Positions 25,050 through 32,957 of a DNA stretch of 64,000 bases are shown here, piece after piece. Within the stretch, counting starts at the first letter, position 1; each line of letters begins with the position of its first letter. Both the position numbers and the translations under genes were made by a program. The stretch comes from Stutzerimonas stutzeri (GTDB lineage Bacteria; Pseudomonadota; Gammaproteobacteria; Pseudomonadales; Pseudomonadaceae). The notes below the pieces were generated by a model. That model was not told the DNA's origin. It saw nothing but the letters and a program-made list of their open reading frames with translations, and ran no database searches. The DNA is taken from positions 1 to 64,000 of the forward strand of contig NZ_JAAMQZ010000031.1 of NCBI RefSeq assembly GCF_013522825.1, given 5' to 3'.

Positions 25050-26108
25050 ATGAAGAAGAAGTTGATTGCGATTGCTGTTGGTGCTGCGATGGCGGTGCCG
25101 GCTGTAGCAATGGCCGATGTGTCTTTCTATGGCCGTGCACACGTTTCGGTGGATTACCTGGATGATGGCGCCGACTATTCCGAAACCAACCTGTCGAGCA
25201 ACTCTTCGCGCCTGGGTTTCAAGGGTGATCATCAGATCAACCCTAATCTGAAAGCCTTCTTTCAGATTGAGCAGCAGATCAACTTCACTTCCGGCAGCAC
25301 CGATAGCAGTAGCGTGGACTTCGCCACTCGCGACACTTTTGTCGGCTTGGGCGGCAACTTCGGTGCGGTGCAGGTGGGTCGTTTCGACAGCCCCTTCAAG
25401 GTCGCACGTGGTCCGGCCAACCTGTTCGGTGACCAGCTCGGTGACATGCGCAACCTGACGCGCGTCGGCGATGGTCGCTTTGACGAGCGTTACGACAACA
25501 CCATCCAGTACACCACGCCGGACATGGGCGGCTTCAATGCCAAGCTGGCCTACTCGATGCACGAAGGCACCTGGGCTGAAGAAGATCACGACAGTGATTC
25601 CGTCAGCCTGTCGCTGAACTATGCAGGCGGCCCGCTGGAAGCTTCCCTGGCATACGAGAAGGTGGACGAAGATGCTGCTCGTGGCGAGCGTGATGGCATT
25701 CGCGCTGCCGCAGCCTACAAAATCACCGATGCCTTCAAACTTGTGGGCTTCTATCAGACGCTCGATTACGACGGCACTGACACCACCACCAGCCTCAAGC
25801 GCGATCAGCTGACGTCCGATACTTACGGTCTGGGTGGCGAGTTCAAAATCGCTTCCAACACGGCACTCAAGGCCATGTGGATGACTCGTGACTCCGACGC
25901 CGATAACTACGATGCCGATATGTGGGTAGTTGGTGTCGAGCATAAACTGGACAAGGCCGTTCGTGTCTATGCCAACTATGCAGTTGCCGATAACGACTCC
26001 CAGGCCAATGTGGTGCCCTGGAAAGAAGCCCGTTCGGCAAACAGCTCTGCCAATGCACTGGGCGAAGAAGCCTCCGGTTTCTCCGTAGGTCTGCGCTACG
26101 ACTTCTGA
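25050..26108 (+). CDS. Outer-membrane general porin (Porin_4 type), likely phosphate-regulated
   Basis: 352 residues. Signal peptide MKKKLIAIAVGAAMAVPAVAMA, then alternating beta strands of a 16-stranded trimeric porin (DVSFYGRAHVSVDYLDDG start) and the obligatory C-terminal aromatic (GLRYDF). The constriction-loop region is acidic. RBS AAGGAG precedes the ATG. A Pho box upstream suggests induction by phosphate starvation, although the protein is not an OprP/OprO family member. A strong terminator follows. Confidence 0.92.
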   Translation: MKKKLIAIAVGAAMAVPAVAMADVSFYGRAHVSVDYLDDGADYSETNLSSNSSRLGFKGDHQINPNLKAFFQIEQQINFTSGSTDSSSVDFATRDTFVGLGGNFGAVQVGRFDSPFKVARGPANLFGDQLGDMRNLTRVGDGRFDERYDNTIQYTTPDMGGFNAKLAYSMHEGTWAEEDHDSDSVSLSLNYAGGPLEASLAYEKVDEDAARGERDGIRAAAAYKITDAFKLVGFYQTLDYDGTDTTTSLKRDQLTSDTYGLGGEFKIASNTALKAMWMTRDSDADNYDADMWVVGVEHKLDKAVRVYANYAVADNDSQANVVPWKEARSANSSANALGEEASGFSVGLRYDF

Positions 26109-26134
26109 TTCCACTTCGCGCGGAAACAGTTAAA

Positions 26135-26172
26135 ACAAACCGGGCTGCTCCTTGAAGGACAGCCCGGTTTGT
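26135..26172 (+). terminator. Rho-independent terminator of the porin gene
   Basis: Perfect 13-bp stem ACAAACCGGGCTG / CAGCCCGGTTTGT with a 12-base loop, directly after the porin stop. Confidence 0.9.
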
Positions 26173-26266
26173 CATTTAAGTGAAACTATTCAGTCTTATT
26201 ATCGTTTCCAGATTGTCATCTGACCCTCTCGCCAATAGTTGGCGAAACTTTGCACTAGGAGTTTTC

Positions 26267-26962
26267 ATGCGCAGTTTGTTCGTTATCGCCATGGCGTGTC
26301 TGTTGGCCGCCTGTGCCCAGCAACCCCACGTTCAGCTGTATTCCGGTGCGCCATTGCCCGAGAGCCAGGTATTGACGCTGGTGGTCCCCAGCGAGCTGGA
26401 AATCCGCAGCATCAACGGTCAGCCCTATTCGGCTGCCAACTCCCTGTTTGGTGCCTCGGACAAGCGACTGCACCTGCAGCCGGGCGCTTATCAGGTGCAC
26501 GCCTTCTACAAGAACGGTTTCGATATCGATGGCGGCATCAGTCATGAAGTGGTGCGCGGTCGCACGGCCATCTTCAACTTCGAGGGGCAGGCCGGTGAAG
26601 CATGGCGCCTGGAGTTCGATCGTCCGCAGAACCTGGCCGAGGCCAAGGCGTTTGAAACTGACTTTCCTGCCTGGGCGTTGAACACCCGCACCGGCGAGCG
26701 TCATGAGGCGCAGGCCGGTAACCGCAATACCTCGATGCTCAGCGCGATGCTGGGGTCCAGTGAAGTCGCTCCGGAGGCCACCAGCGTCGCGCCGCTGGGT
26801 GCCGCAACCGAGCCCGCTGCTCAGGCGGTGACACTGCGCCAGACATCCGCTGCGACGGCTACCCTGCCGCACAGCGACGCCACCCTTATCACCTTGCAGC
26901 AGATGTGGAACCTGCTGACCCCGGAAAGCCGTGCGGCCTTTCTGAAGTGGGCGCAGCAGTAA
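26267..26962 (+). CDS. DUF2057-like lipoprotein
   Basis: 231 residues. Lipobox LAAC at about residues 12-15 (MRSLFVIAMACLLAACAQQ). A beta-rich central domain (about 35-140: LVVPSELEIRSINGQPY, LQPGAYQVHAFYKNG) matches DUF2057 periplasmic proteins. A low-complexity Ala/Thr linker and a helical tail (TLQQMWNLLTPESRAAFLKWAQ) follow. RBS AGGAG; start at 26267. Confidence 0.85.
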   Translation: MRSLFVIAMACLLAACAQQPHVQLYSGAPLPESQVLTLVVPSELEIRSINGQPYSAANSLFGASDKRLHLQPGAYQVHAFYKNGFDIDGGISHEVVRGRTAIFNFEGQAGEAWRLEFDRPQNLAEAKAFETDFPAWALNTRTGERHEAQAGNRNTSMLSAMLGSSEVAPEATSVAPLGAATEPAAQAVTLRQTSAATATLPHSDATLITLQQMWNLLTPESRAAFLKWAQQ

Positions 26963-27055
26963 GCGCATTCTCGTCATTTGTCAGCGTTGTGGGGCTTCTG
27001 CTGTTTTGGCGGGAAAGCTGAATCTCGTCATGCAGGAGCCAGACTGCTTCCGATT

Positions 27056-27113
27056 GTAGGGCCGAACTTGTTCGGCCATTGGAGCCACGCTGGCCGAATG
27101 AATTCGGCCCTAC
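27056..27113. repeat. Paired REP palindromes (GTAG-headed)
   Basis: Left unit GTAGGGCCGAACTTGTTCGG and right unit GGCCGAATGAATTCGGCC ending CTAC, inverted to each other around a short spacer. Same family as 17387, 22691, 35030 and 50934. Confidence 0.88.
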
Positions 27114-27173
27114 GATATTTGCGGCGCCCTGAAGCGCTTTTTTTCCTGCGCGCGACGGGCCAGACTGCTCGCC

Positions 27174-28310
27174 ATGCCTATCCAGATACTTTCCCGTCTT
27201 GCCGAGATCGAGCCGCAGAAGTGGGACTCTTTGCTGCCCAATCCCCAGCCATTTCTGCGCCACGCATTTCTCTCCAGCCTTGAAGACAGCGGTAGCGTGG
27301 GTGACGGCAGTGGCTGGCAGCCGCAGCATCGCTTGCTGCTCGATGCCTCCGGCACACCGCAGGCGGCGCTGCCGCTGTATCGCAAAAGCCATTCCTATGG
27401 CGAGTACGTCTTCGACTGGGCCTGGGCCGATGCCTGCCATCGCGCGGGTATCGCGTATTACCCCAAGCTGCTCTGCGCCGTGCCGTTCTCGCCGGTGACG
27501 GGCGCGCGGCTGCTGGGCAATCGCGAATCCGCCGCACGGTTGTTGGATCTGCTCACCGCTGGATTGGCTGAGCAAGGGCAGTCGAGCTTGCACATCAACT
27601 TCACCGAGCCGGATGCCGATGCGTCATTGCGCGGCAGGGACGGCTGGCTGGAGCGTATCGGCTGCCAGTTCCACTGGCACAACCGTGGCTATCGCGATTT
27701 TCAGGATTTTCTCGACAGGCTCACTTCGCGCAAGCGCAAGCAGTTGCGCAAGGAGCGTGAGCAGGTGGCGGGGCAGGGCATCGAGTTCGAGTGGCGCGAA
27801 GGGCATCAGCTCAGCGAGGCAGAGTGGGATTTCGTCTACACCTGCTACGCCAATACCTACCATGTGCGCGGGCGGGCGCCTTATCTCACGCGCAGCTTCT
27901 TCAGCCTGCTCGCCGAGCGCATGCCCGAGGCCATTCGCGTGGTGCTGGCCAGGCAGGGCGGGCGTCCGGTGGCCATGGCCTTCAGCCTGGTCGACGCGCA
28001 AGGGCTCTATGGCCGCTACTGGGGTTGCCTCGCCGAATTCGACCGATTGCATTTCGAGACCTGCTTCTATCAGGGCATCGATCAGGCCATTGCCGGCAGC
28101 CTGTCTCGTTTCGATGCCGGGGCGCAGGGTGAACACAAGCTTATCCGTGGTTTCGAGCCGGTGATCACCCGTTCCTGGCATTACCTGGCGCATCCGGGGC
28201 TGCGCGCGGCGGTGAGCGACTTTCTCCAGCAGGAGCGTCAGGGCGTTCTGCGTTATGCCGAAGCGGCACGCGACGCGCTGCCATATCGACAGGAAGCTGC
28301 ACAGTCGTAG
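27174..28310 (+). CDS. FemAB-like (PF04339/DUF482) acyltransferase-fold protein
   Basis: 378 residues. GNAT-like double domain of the 'peptidoglycan biosynthesis/recognition' family, with characteristic FAWDW-type phrase (EYVFDWAWADACHRAGIAYY), YYPKLLCAVPFSPVTGARLL, and RKRKQLRKEREQV. Enzymatic substrate unknown. Its TAG stop lies in the GTAG head of the next REP. Confidence 0.88.
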   Translation: MPIQILSRLAEIEPQKWDSLLPNPQPFLRHAFLSSLEDSGSVGDGSGWQPQHRLLLDASGTPQAALPLYRKSHSYGEYVFDWAWADACHRAGIAYYPKLLCAVPFSPVTGARLLGNRESAARLLDLLTAGLAEQGQSSLHINFTEPDADASLRGRDGWLERIGCQFHWHNRGYRDFQDFLDRLTSRKRKQLRKEREQVAGQGIEFEWREGHQLSEAEWDFVYTCYANTYHVRGRAPYLTRSFFSLLAERMPEAIRVVLARQGGRPVAMAFSLVDAQGLYGRYWGCLAEFDRLHFETCFYQGIDQAIAGSLSRFDAGAQGEHKLIRGFEPVITRSWHYLAHPGLRAAVSDFLQQERQGVLRYAEAARDALPYRQEAAQS

Positions 28311-28359
28311 GTCGAATTAGCCGAAGGCGTAATCCGACGATCCGAAGGCGTAATCCGAC
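28307..28359. repeat. REP palindrome plus an extra half-unit
   Basis: A full unit GTAGGTCGAATTAGCCGAAG ... AATCCGAC (28307-28338) is followed by a second right-hand half CCGAAGGCGTAATCCGAC (28342-28359). The TAG of the head is the stop codon of the FemAB-like gene. Confidence 0.85.
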
Positions 28360-28372
28360 CCCTCAGGGGTCG

Positions 28373-29299
28373 CTATTTCCCCTTCGGTGCCGCGCTGACA
28401 CCCTCCAGGGTGGCGAAGGAGGTGTCCTTGGCGGTCAGCAGGAAGTCGCGCATGAAGGGCGAGTCCAGCATGTCGGCGCGGATGCCGGCGAACAGTGTGG
28501 CGAACAGGCCTTTTTCACCCAGGCGCCGGGCGCTGACGTAACCGCGCGCGCTGTACTCGTGCAGCGCCCAGTTGGGCACGCAGCAGACGCCACGCCCGGA
28601 CGCCACCAACTGCATCATCATCACCGTCAGTTCCGAAGTGCGCACCTGTGCCGGCTCGACATCCGCCGGTTCGAGAAAGCGCGTGAAGATGTCCAGCCGA
28701 TCCCGCTCCACCGGGTAGGTGATCAGGGTTTCGCTGGCCAGGTCCTCGGCGCGCACATAGGGGCGGCTGGCCAGCGGGTGCTGGTTGGCCACCGCCAGCA
28801 GCGCCTCGTAGGTGAACAGCGGGACATAGGTGATGCCCGGCAGCTCCAGCGGGTCGGAGGTCACCACCAGATCCAGATCGCCCCGCGCCAGCGCCGGCAG
28901 CGGGGCGAAGGAGAAGCCCGAGGCCAGGTCCAGTTCCACTTCCGGCCAGGCATCGCGGAACTGGTCGATGGTCGGCATCAGCCACTGGAAACAGCTGTGG
29001 CATTCGATGGCCATGTGCAGCCTGCCAGCGGTTCCGCCGGCCAGCCGCGCCAGATCGCGTTCGGCGCTGCGCAGTTGCGGCAGCAGGCTGTCGGACAGCT
29101 GCAACAGGCGCAAGCCGGCACTGGTGAAGCGCACGGGGCGGGTCTTGCGCACGAAGAGTTGCAGGCCCAGGCGTTCTTCCAGTTCCTTGAACTGGTGCGA
29201 GAGTGCCGACTGGGTCAGGTGCAGGCGCTCGGCGGCTTCCACCAGGCTGTCCGTTTCGCGCAAGGCGTGAAGGGTCTTCAGATGACGAATTTCCAGCAT
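28373..29299 (-). CDS. metR: MetR, LysR-type regulator of methionine biosynthesis
   Basis: 308 residues from MLEIRHLKTLHALRE. The N-terminal winged HTH is followed by a LysR effector domain with the MetR-typical stretches AIECHSCFQWLMPTIDQFRD and VTSDPLELPGITYVPLF. Homocysteine is the known co-effector in this family. It lies about 1 kb from metE, with exoD between, and most likely activates metE. A start six codons upstream is possible. Confidence 0.93.
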   Translation of the reverse strand: MLEIRHLKTLHALRETDSLVEAAERLHLTQSALSHQFKELEERLGLQLFVRKTRPVRFTSAGLRLLQLSDSLLPQLRSAERDLARLAGGTAGRLHMAIECHSCFQWLMPTIDQFRDAWPEVELDLASGFSFAPLPALARGDLDLVVTSDPLELPGITYVPLFTYEALLAVANQHPLASRPYVRAEDLASETLITYPVERDRLDIFTRFLEPADVEPAQVRTSELTVMMMQLVASGRGVCCVPNWALHEYSARGYVSARRLGEKGLFATLFAGIRADMLDSPFMRDFLLTAKDTSFATLEGVSAAPKGK

Positions 29300-29410
29300 G
29301 CCGGGGGCTTCCTGCACTGTGCGAATGATGACGGATGAATGAGAGTGACTTGAGCGCCGCTCATTACGATAAGGGAGTCTGTCTCAGATCGCTAATAGTG
29401 TCGAGACGTT

Positions 29411-29629
29411 GTAGGGTGCCTTTAAAAACGTAGGCGAGGCAGCCAGCGCAAGGCGAAAAGAGGCGAGAAATGTAGCGCAGCGAAGTAACAGCCGCAGGCT
29501 GGCCCGCAGGGTGAGCGAAGCGAATCAAGCGCAGTTTACGTTTGTAAATGAGCATTTTGATCGGACTCGCGCACGAGCCTGTTTTCAACGCAGCGATGGC
29601 AACGCAGGTAGTTTTTAAAGGTGCCCTAC
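29411..29629. repeat. MITE-like element E1 with 19-bp inverted ends
   Basis: Ends GTAGGGTGCCTTTAAAAAC and GTTTTTAAAGGTGCCCTAC are inverted with two mismatches. The core (ACGTAGGCGAGGCAG ... GAGCATTTTGA ... AACGCAGGTAGTTTTT) recurs in element E2 at 35754-35899. E1 carries about 60 extra internal bases. Its right end contributes the TAG stop codon of the minus-strand exoD gene. Confidence 0.8.
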
Positions 29630-30216
29630 AGCCACAGGCGGCTGACGAAATAGGCCAGGCAGGCGAAGAAGCCGATGGCAACCAGCACCAGCACCCCGTC
29701 GCGCGCCATCATCCCCAGGCCGAGGATGCTCAGGGCCGCGCCGGCGGTGGTATTGCCGAAGGGGATCAGCTCCAGCGGCGGCATGGTTGCGGCGATCAGC
29801 AGGCACAACAGGGCATTGAAGCGCACGGCAATCCCTTCGGTGAGGAAGGTCAGGCGCCGCCGCAGCAGGCGGTCGATGAAACCGGCGGGCCGCTTGAGAA
29901 AGGCCAGGGCGCGATCGTATTTGCTGCGCGAAGCCGTGCGCCGCAGCAGCCATTGGGGCAGCCAGATGTGCCGCCGACCGACAAGCAACTGTACGGCGAT
30001 CAGCGTGACCATCACGGCAAAGATGCTCGGCAGGCCGGGAATGCCGGACAGCGGTGAAAACACCAGCAGGCCCGGCACCAGCAGCAGCGCGCCGAAACTG
30101 CGCTGGCCGGTGGCCTGCAGCATGCAGTCGATGCTGACGGGCTGGTCGGCTTCGCCGGCCTGCTCCAGTAACTCAAGCAGTGTTCCGAGATCTTTCGGTT
30201 CTTCTGGCCGATTCAT
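29626..30216 (-). CDS. ExoD-family exopolysaccharide synthesis protein
   Basis: 196 residues. ExoD domain with hydrophobic segments and conserved GLLLVPGLLVFSPLSGIPGLPSIFA-like glycine/proline pattern; about four helices. Start at MNRPEEPKDLG (30216). Related to Sinorhizobium ExoD, needed for alkaline tolerance; the Pseudomonas role is unknown. The last codon and TAG stop run into repeat element E1, so the C-terminus may have been set by the insertion. Confidence 0.87.
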   Translation of the reverse strand: MNRPEEPKDLGTLLELLEQAGEADQPVSIDCMLQATGQRSFGALLLVPGLLVFSPLSGIPGLPSIFAVMVTLIAVQLLVGRRHIWLPQWLLRRTASRSKYDRALAFLKRPAGFIDRLLRRRLTFLTEGIAVRFNALLCLLIAATMPPLELIPFGNTTAGAALSILGLGMMARDGVLVLVAIGFFACLAYFVSRLWL

Positions 30217-30291
30217 GTTGGCTTCGTGGCAAGGAGGAATGCCCCTTTTTTGAAAGCGCGGGAACGCAAATGTCACAACATGAATATTTCT

Positions 30292-30316
30292 ACTCAACAA
30301 AACAAATAAGTTGAGT
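30292..30316. promoter_or_regulatory. Inverted repeat upstream of metE, candidate MetR operator
   Basis: ACTCAAC (30292-30298) and GTTGAGT (30310-30316) flank 11 bases, 66 bp before the metE ATG. The LysR-type T-N11-A geometry fits. It does not match the enteric TGAA-N5-TTCA consensus, so assignment to MetR is inference. Confidence 0.45.
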
Positions 30317-30381
30317 TTGTTTCATTGTTGTGGGGCGCTCACACTCCCGCCATCGAAATCGAGATGGATTGGAGAATCGTC

Positions 30382-32682
30382 ATGGCTGTTGCTCATTCCC
30401 TGGGCTTCCCGCGTATCGGCGCGGACCGCGAACTGAAAAAAGCCCTTGAGGCGTACTGGAAAGGCGACTTGAGCGAAACCGGACTGCGCACTGTGGGCCG
30501 CGAACTGCGTGCCGCTCATTGGCAACTGCAGGCCGACGCCGGTATCGAGTTGCTGCCGGTGGGGGATTTTGCCTGGTATGACCAGGTGCTGACGCATTCG
30601 CTGATGTTCGGCGTGGTGCCGGATCGTTTCCTACCTGCCGACGGCCAGCCGACGCTGGATACGCTGTTCGCCATGGCGCGCGGTGTGGCCAGGAGTTGCT
30701 GCGCAGCCGGGCAGGCGCAGGAGATGACCAAGTGGTTCGATACCAACTATCACTATCTGGTCCCGGAATTCACCTCCGATCAGGCGTTCAGCCTGTCCTG
30801 GACGCAGCTGTTCGAGGAGGTCGAGGAAGCCCTGGCGCTGGGGCATTCGGTCAAGCCGGTGCTGATCGGCCCGCTGACCTATCTCTGGCAGGGCAAGGCC
30901 AGGGGCGCGGCGTTCGACAGGCTGGAATTACTCGACAGGTTGCTGCCGGTCTACGGCGAAGTGCTGGACAGGCTGGCCGCGTTGGGCGTCGAGTGGGTAC
31001 AGATCGACGAGCCCATTCTGGTGCTCGACCTGCCGCAGGACTGGAAGAATGCCTTCGAGCGGGCCTACAACCAGCTGCAGCGCGCACCGCTGAAAAAACT
31101 GGTCGCCACCTATTTCGGCGGCCTAGAAGACAACCTGGCACTGGCCGCCTCGTTGCCGGTGGATGGTTTGCATATCGATCTGGTGCGCGCGCCGGAACAG
31201 TACCCGCTGATCCTGGACTGGTTGCCGGCCTACAAGATCCTCTCTCTGGGCCTGGTCAACGGGCGCAACGTCTGGCGCTGTGACCTGGACAAGGCGCTGG
31301 ACGTGGTACGCCATGCGGCTCAGCGCCTGGGCGACCGGCTGTGGATCGCGCCATCCTGTTCGCTGCTGCATGCCCCGGTGGACCTGGCGCGGGAGGACCA
31401 GCTGGATGCCGAACTCAAGAGCTGGCTGGCCTTCGCCGTACAGAAATGCACCGAGGTGGCGGTTCTCGCGCGTGCGGTGAATGCCCCCGAGGATGCCCAG
31501 GTGCAGGCGGCCCTGCGGGACAGCCGAGCGGTGCAGGCCAGCCGGGCGCAGTCGCCGCGCATCCACAAGCCCGAGGTGCAGGCGCGCCTGGCGGCGATCA
31601 AGCCACGGCATGCCCAGCGTCCGTCCGGGTTTGCCGAGCGCATCGAGAAACAGCGTGCGCAGTTGGATCTGCCGGCATTTCCCACCACCACCATCGGCTC
31701 CTTCCCGCAAACCCCGGCCATTCGCTTGGCTCGTCAGGCATTCAGGCAGGGCAGGCTGGGGCTGGCCGACTACACCGAGGCGATGCAGACCGAGATTCGT
31801 CACGCGGTAGCGGTGCAGGAACAGCTGGGCCTGGATGTGCTGGTGCATGGCGAGGCCGAGCGTAACGACATGGTCGAATATTTTACCGAGCAACTGGACG
31901 GCTACGCCTTCACCCGCTTCGGCTGGGTGCAGAGTTATGGCTCACGCTGCGTCAAACCGGCGGTGATCTACGGTGATCTGAGTCGACCGGCGCCGATGAC
32001 GGTGGAGTGGATTCGCTACGCGCAACAGCAGACCGAAAAGATCATGAAGGGCATGCTGACCGGCCCCGTGACCATGCTGATGTGGTCCTTTGGCCGCGAA
32101 GATATCAGCCGCGAGCAGCAGGCACGGCAGCTTGCACTGGCGATTCGCGACGAGGTCTGCGATCTGGAGGCGGCGGGTATCCGGATCATCCAGATCGACG
32201 AGGCGGCCTTCCGCGAGGGCCTGCCGTTGCGTCGTGCCCAGTGGCAAGGCTATCTGGACTGGGCGGTGGAGGCCTTCCGCCTGTGCGCAAGCGGCGTGCG
32301 TGACGAAACGCAGATCCATACGCATATGTGCTACAGCGAGTTCAACGACGTGATCGAGTCGATCGCGGCGATGGATGCCGATGTCATCACCATCGAGACC
32401 TCGCGCTCGCAGATGGAGCTGCTGGAGGCCTTCCGCGCCTTCGAATACCCCAACGATATCGGGCCGGGCGTCTATGACATCCACTCGCCACGGGTGCCGG
32501 ATACCGCCGAGATGGTGCGGCTGCTGGAGCAAGCCTGCGCGCGGATTCCGGCAGAACGCCTCTGGGTCAACCCGGACTGCGGCCTGAAGACACGAGGTTG
32601 GGTGGAAACCGAGGCGGCGCTGGTGAACATGGTGGCGGCAGCTCGGCAATTGCGTGCCAGGCAGCAGGCCAGGGTGGCCTGA
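30382..32682 (+). CDS. metE: Cobalamin-independent methionine synthase MetE
   Basis: 766 residues. Transfers a methyl group from 5-methyltetrahydropteroyl-triglutamate to homocysteine. N-terminal barrel (SLGFPRIGADRELKKALE) and C-terminal catalytic barrel with TTTIGSFPQTPAIR, the zinc ligands in IHTHMCYSEFND and NPDCGLKTRGW, and the VHGEAERNDMVEYF segment. Full length. GGAGA lies before the ATG at 30382. Expected to be activated by the nearby metR product. Confidence 0.97.
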   Translation: MAVAHSLGFPRIGADRELKKALEAYWKGDLSETGLRTVGRELRAAHWQLQADAGIELLPVGDFAWYDQVLTHSLMFGVVPDRFLPADGQPTLDTLFAMARGVARSCCAAGQAQEMTKWFDTNYHYLVPEFTSDQAFSLSWTQLFEEVEEALALGHSVKPVLIGPLTYLWQGKARGAAFDRLELLDRLLPVYGEVLDRLAALGVEWVQIDEPILVLDLPQDWKNAFERAYNQLQRAPLKKLVATYFGGLEDNLALAASLPVDGLHIDLVRAPEQYPLILDWLPAYKILSLGLVNGRNVWRCDLDKALDVVRHAAQRLGDRLWIAPSCSLLHAPVDLAREDQLDAELKSWLAFAVQKCTEVAVLARAVNAPEDAQVQAALRDSRAVQASRAQSPRIHKPEVQARLAAIKPRHAQRPSGFAERIEKQRAQLDLPAFPTTTIGSFPQTPAIRLARQAFRQGRLGLADYTEAMQTEIRHAVAVQEQLGLDVLVHGEAERNDMVEYFTEQLDGYAFTRFGWVQSYGSRCVKPAVIYGDLSRPAPMTVEWIRYAQQQTEKIMKGMLTGPVTMLMWSFGREDISREQQARQLALAIRDEVCDLEAAGIRIIQIDEAAFREGLPLRRAQWQGYLDWAVEAFRLCASGVRDETQIHTHMCYSEFNDVIESIAAMDADVITIETSRSQMELLEAFRAFEYPNDIGPGVYDIHSPRVPDTAEMVRLLEQACARIPAERLWVNPDCGLKTRGWVETEAALVNMVAAARQLRARQQARVA

Positions 32683-32774
32683 GGGCGGGTTCTGTTCCGT
32701 TGCGTGCGGGTGGAGCACTCTGCTGTTGTGGCGGCGGACGTGTCCGCGAAGCACTTTCCGAACATCGGCATGGC

Positions 32775-32895
32775 TCCATTCGCGGCCAAGGCCCCTCCCA
32801 CGAAGGCCATGTGCATGCCGATCCTGTGGGAGGGGACTTGTCCGCGAATGCGCGGCTGAAGCGGAACGCCGTCCGGTCGCTCCCACAGAGGGGCG
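32775..32895. repeat. REP-type imperfect inverted repeats after metE
   Basis: GGCCAAGGCCCCTCCCAC near the left and GTGGGAGGGGACTTG in the middle are inverted, then CGGCTGAAGCGG ... CGCTCCCAC follows. A degenerate member of the CTGAAGCCGCTCCCAC class filling most of the metE-topB gap. Confidence 0.65.
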
Positions 32896-32957
32896 CTGGT
32901 TTCGCCAACGCTCCATGCTGATGCAGACAGGCTGTGTGGAGCTGAAGGGGATACATC

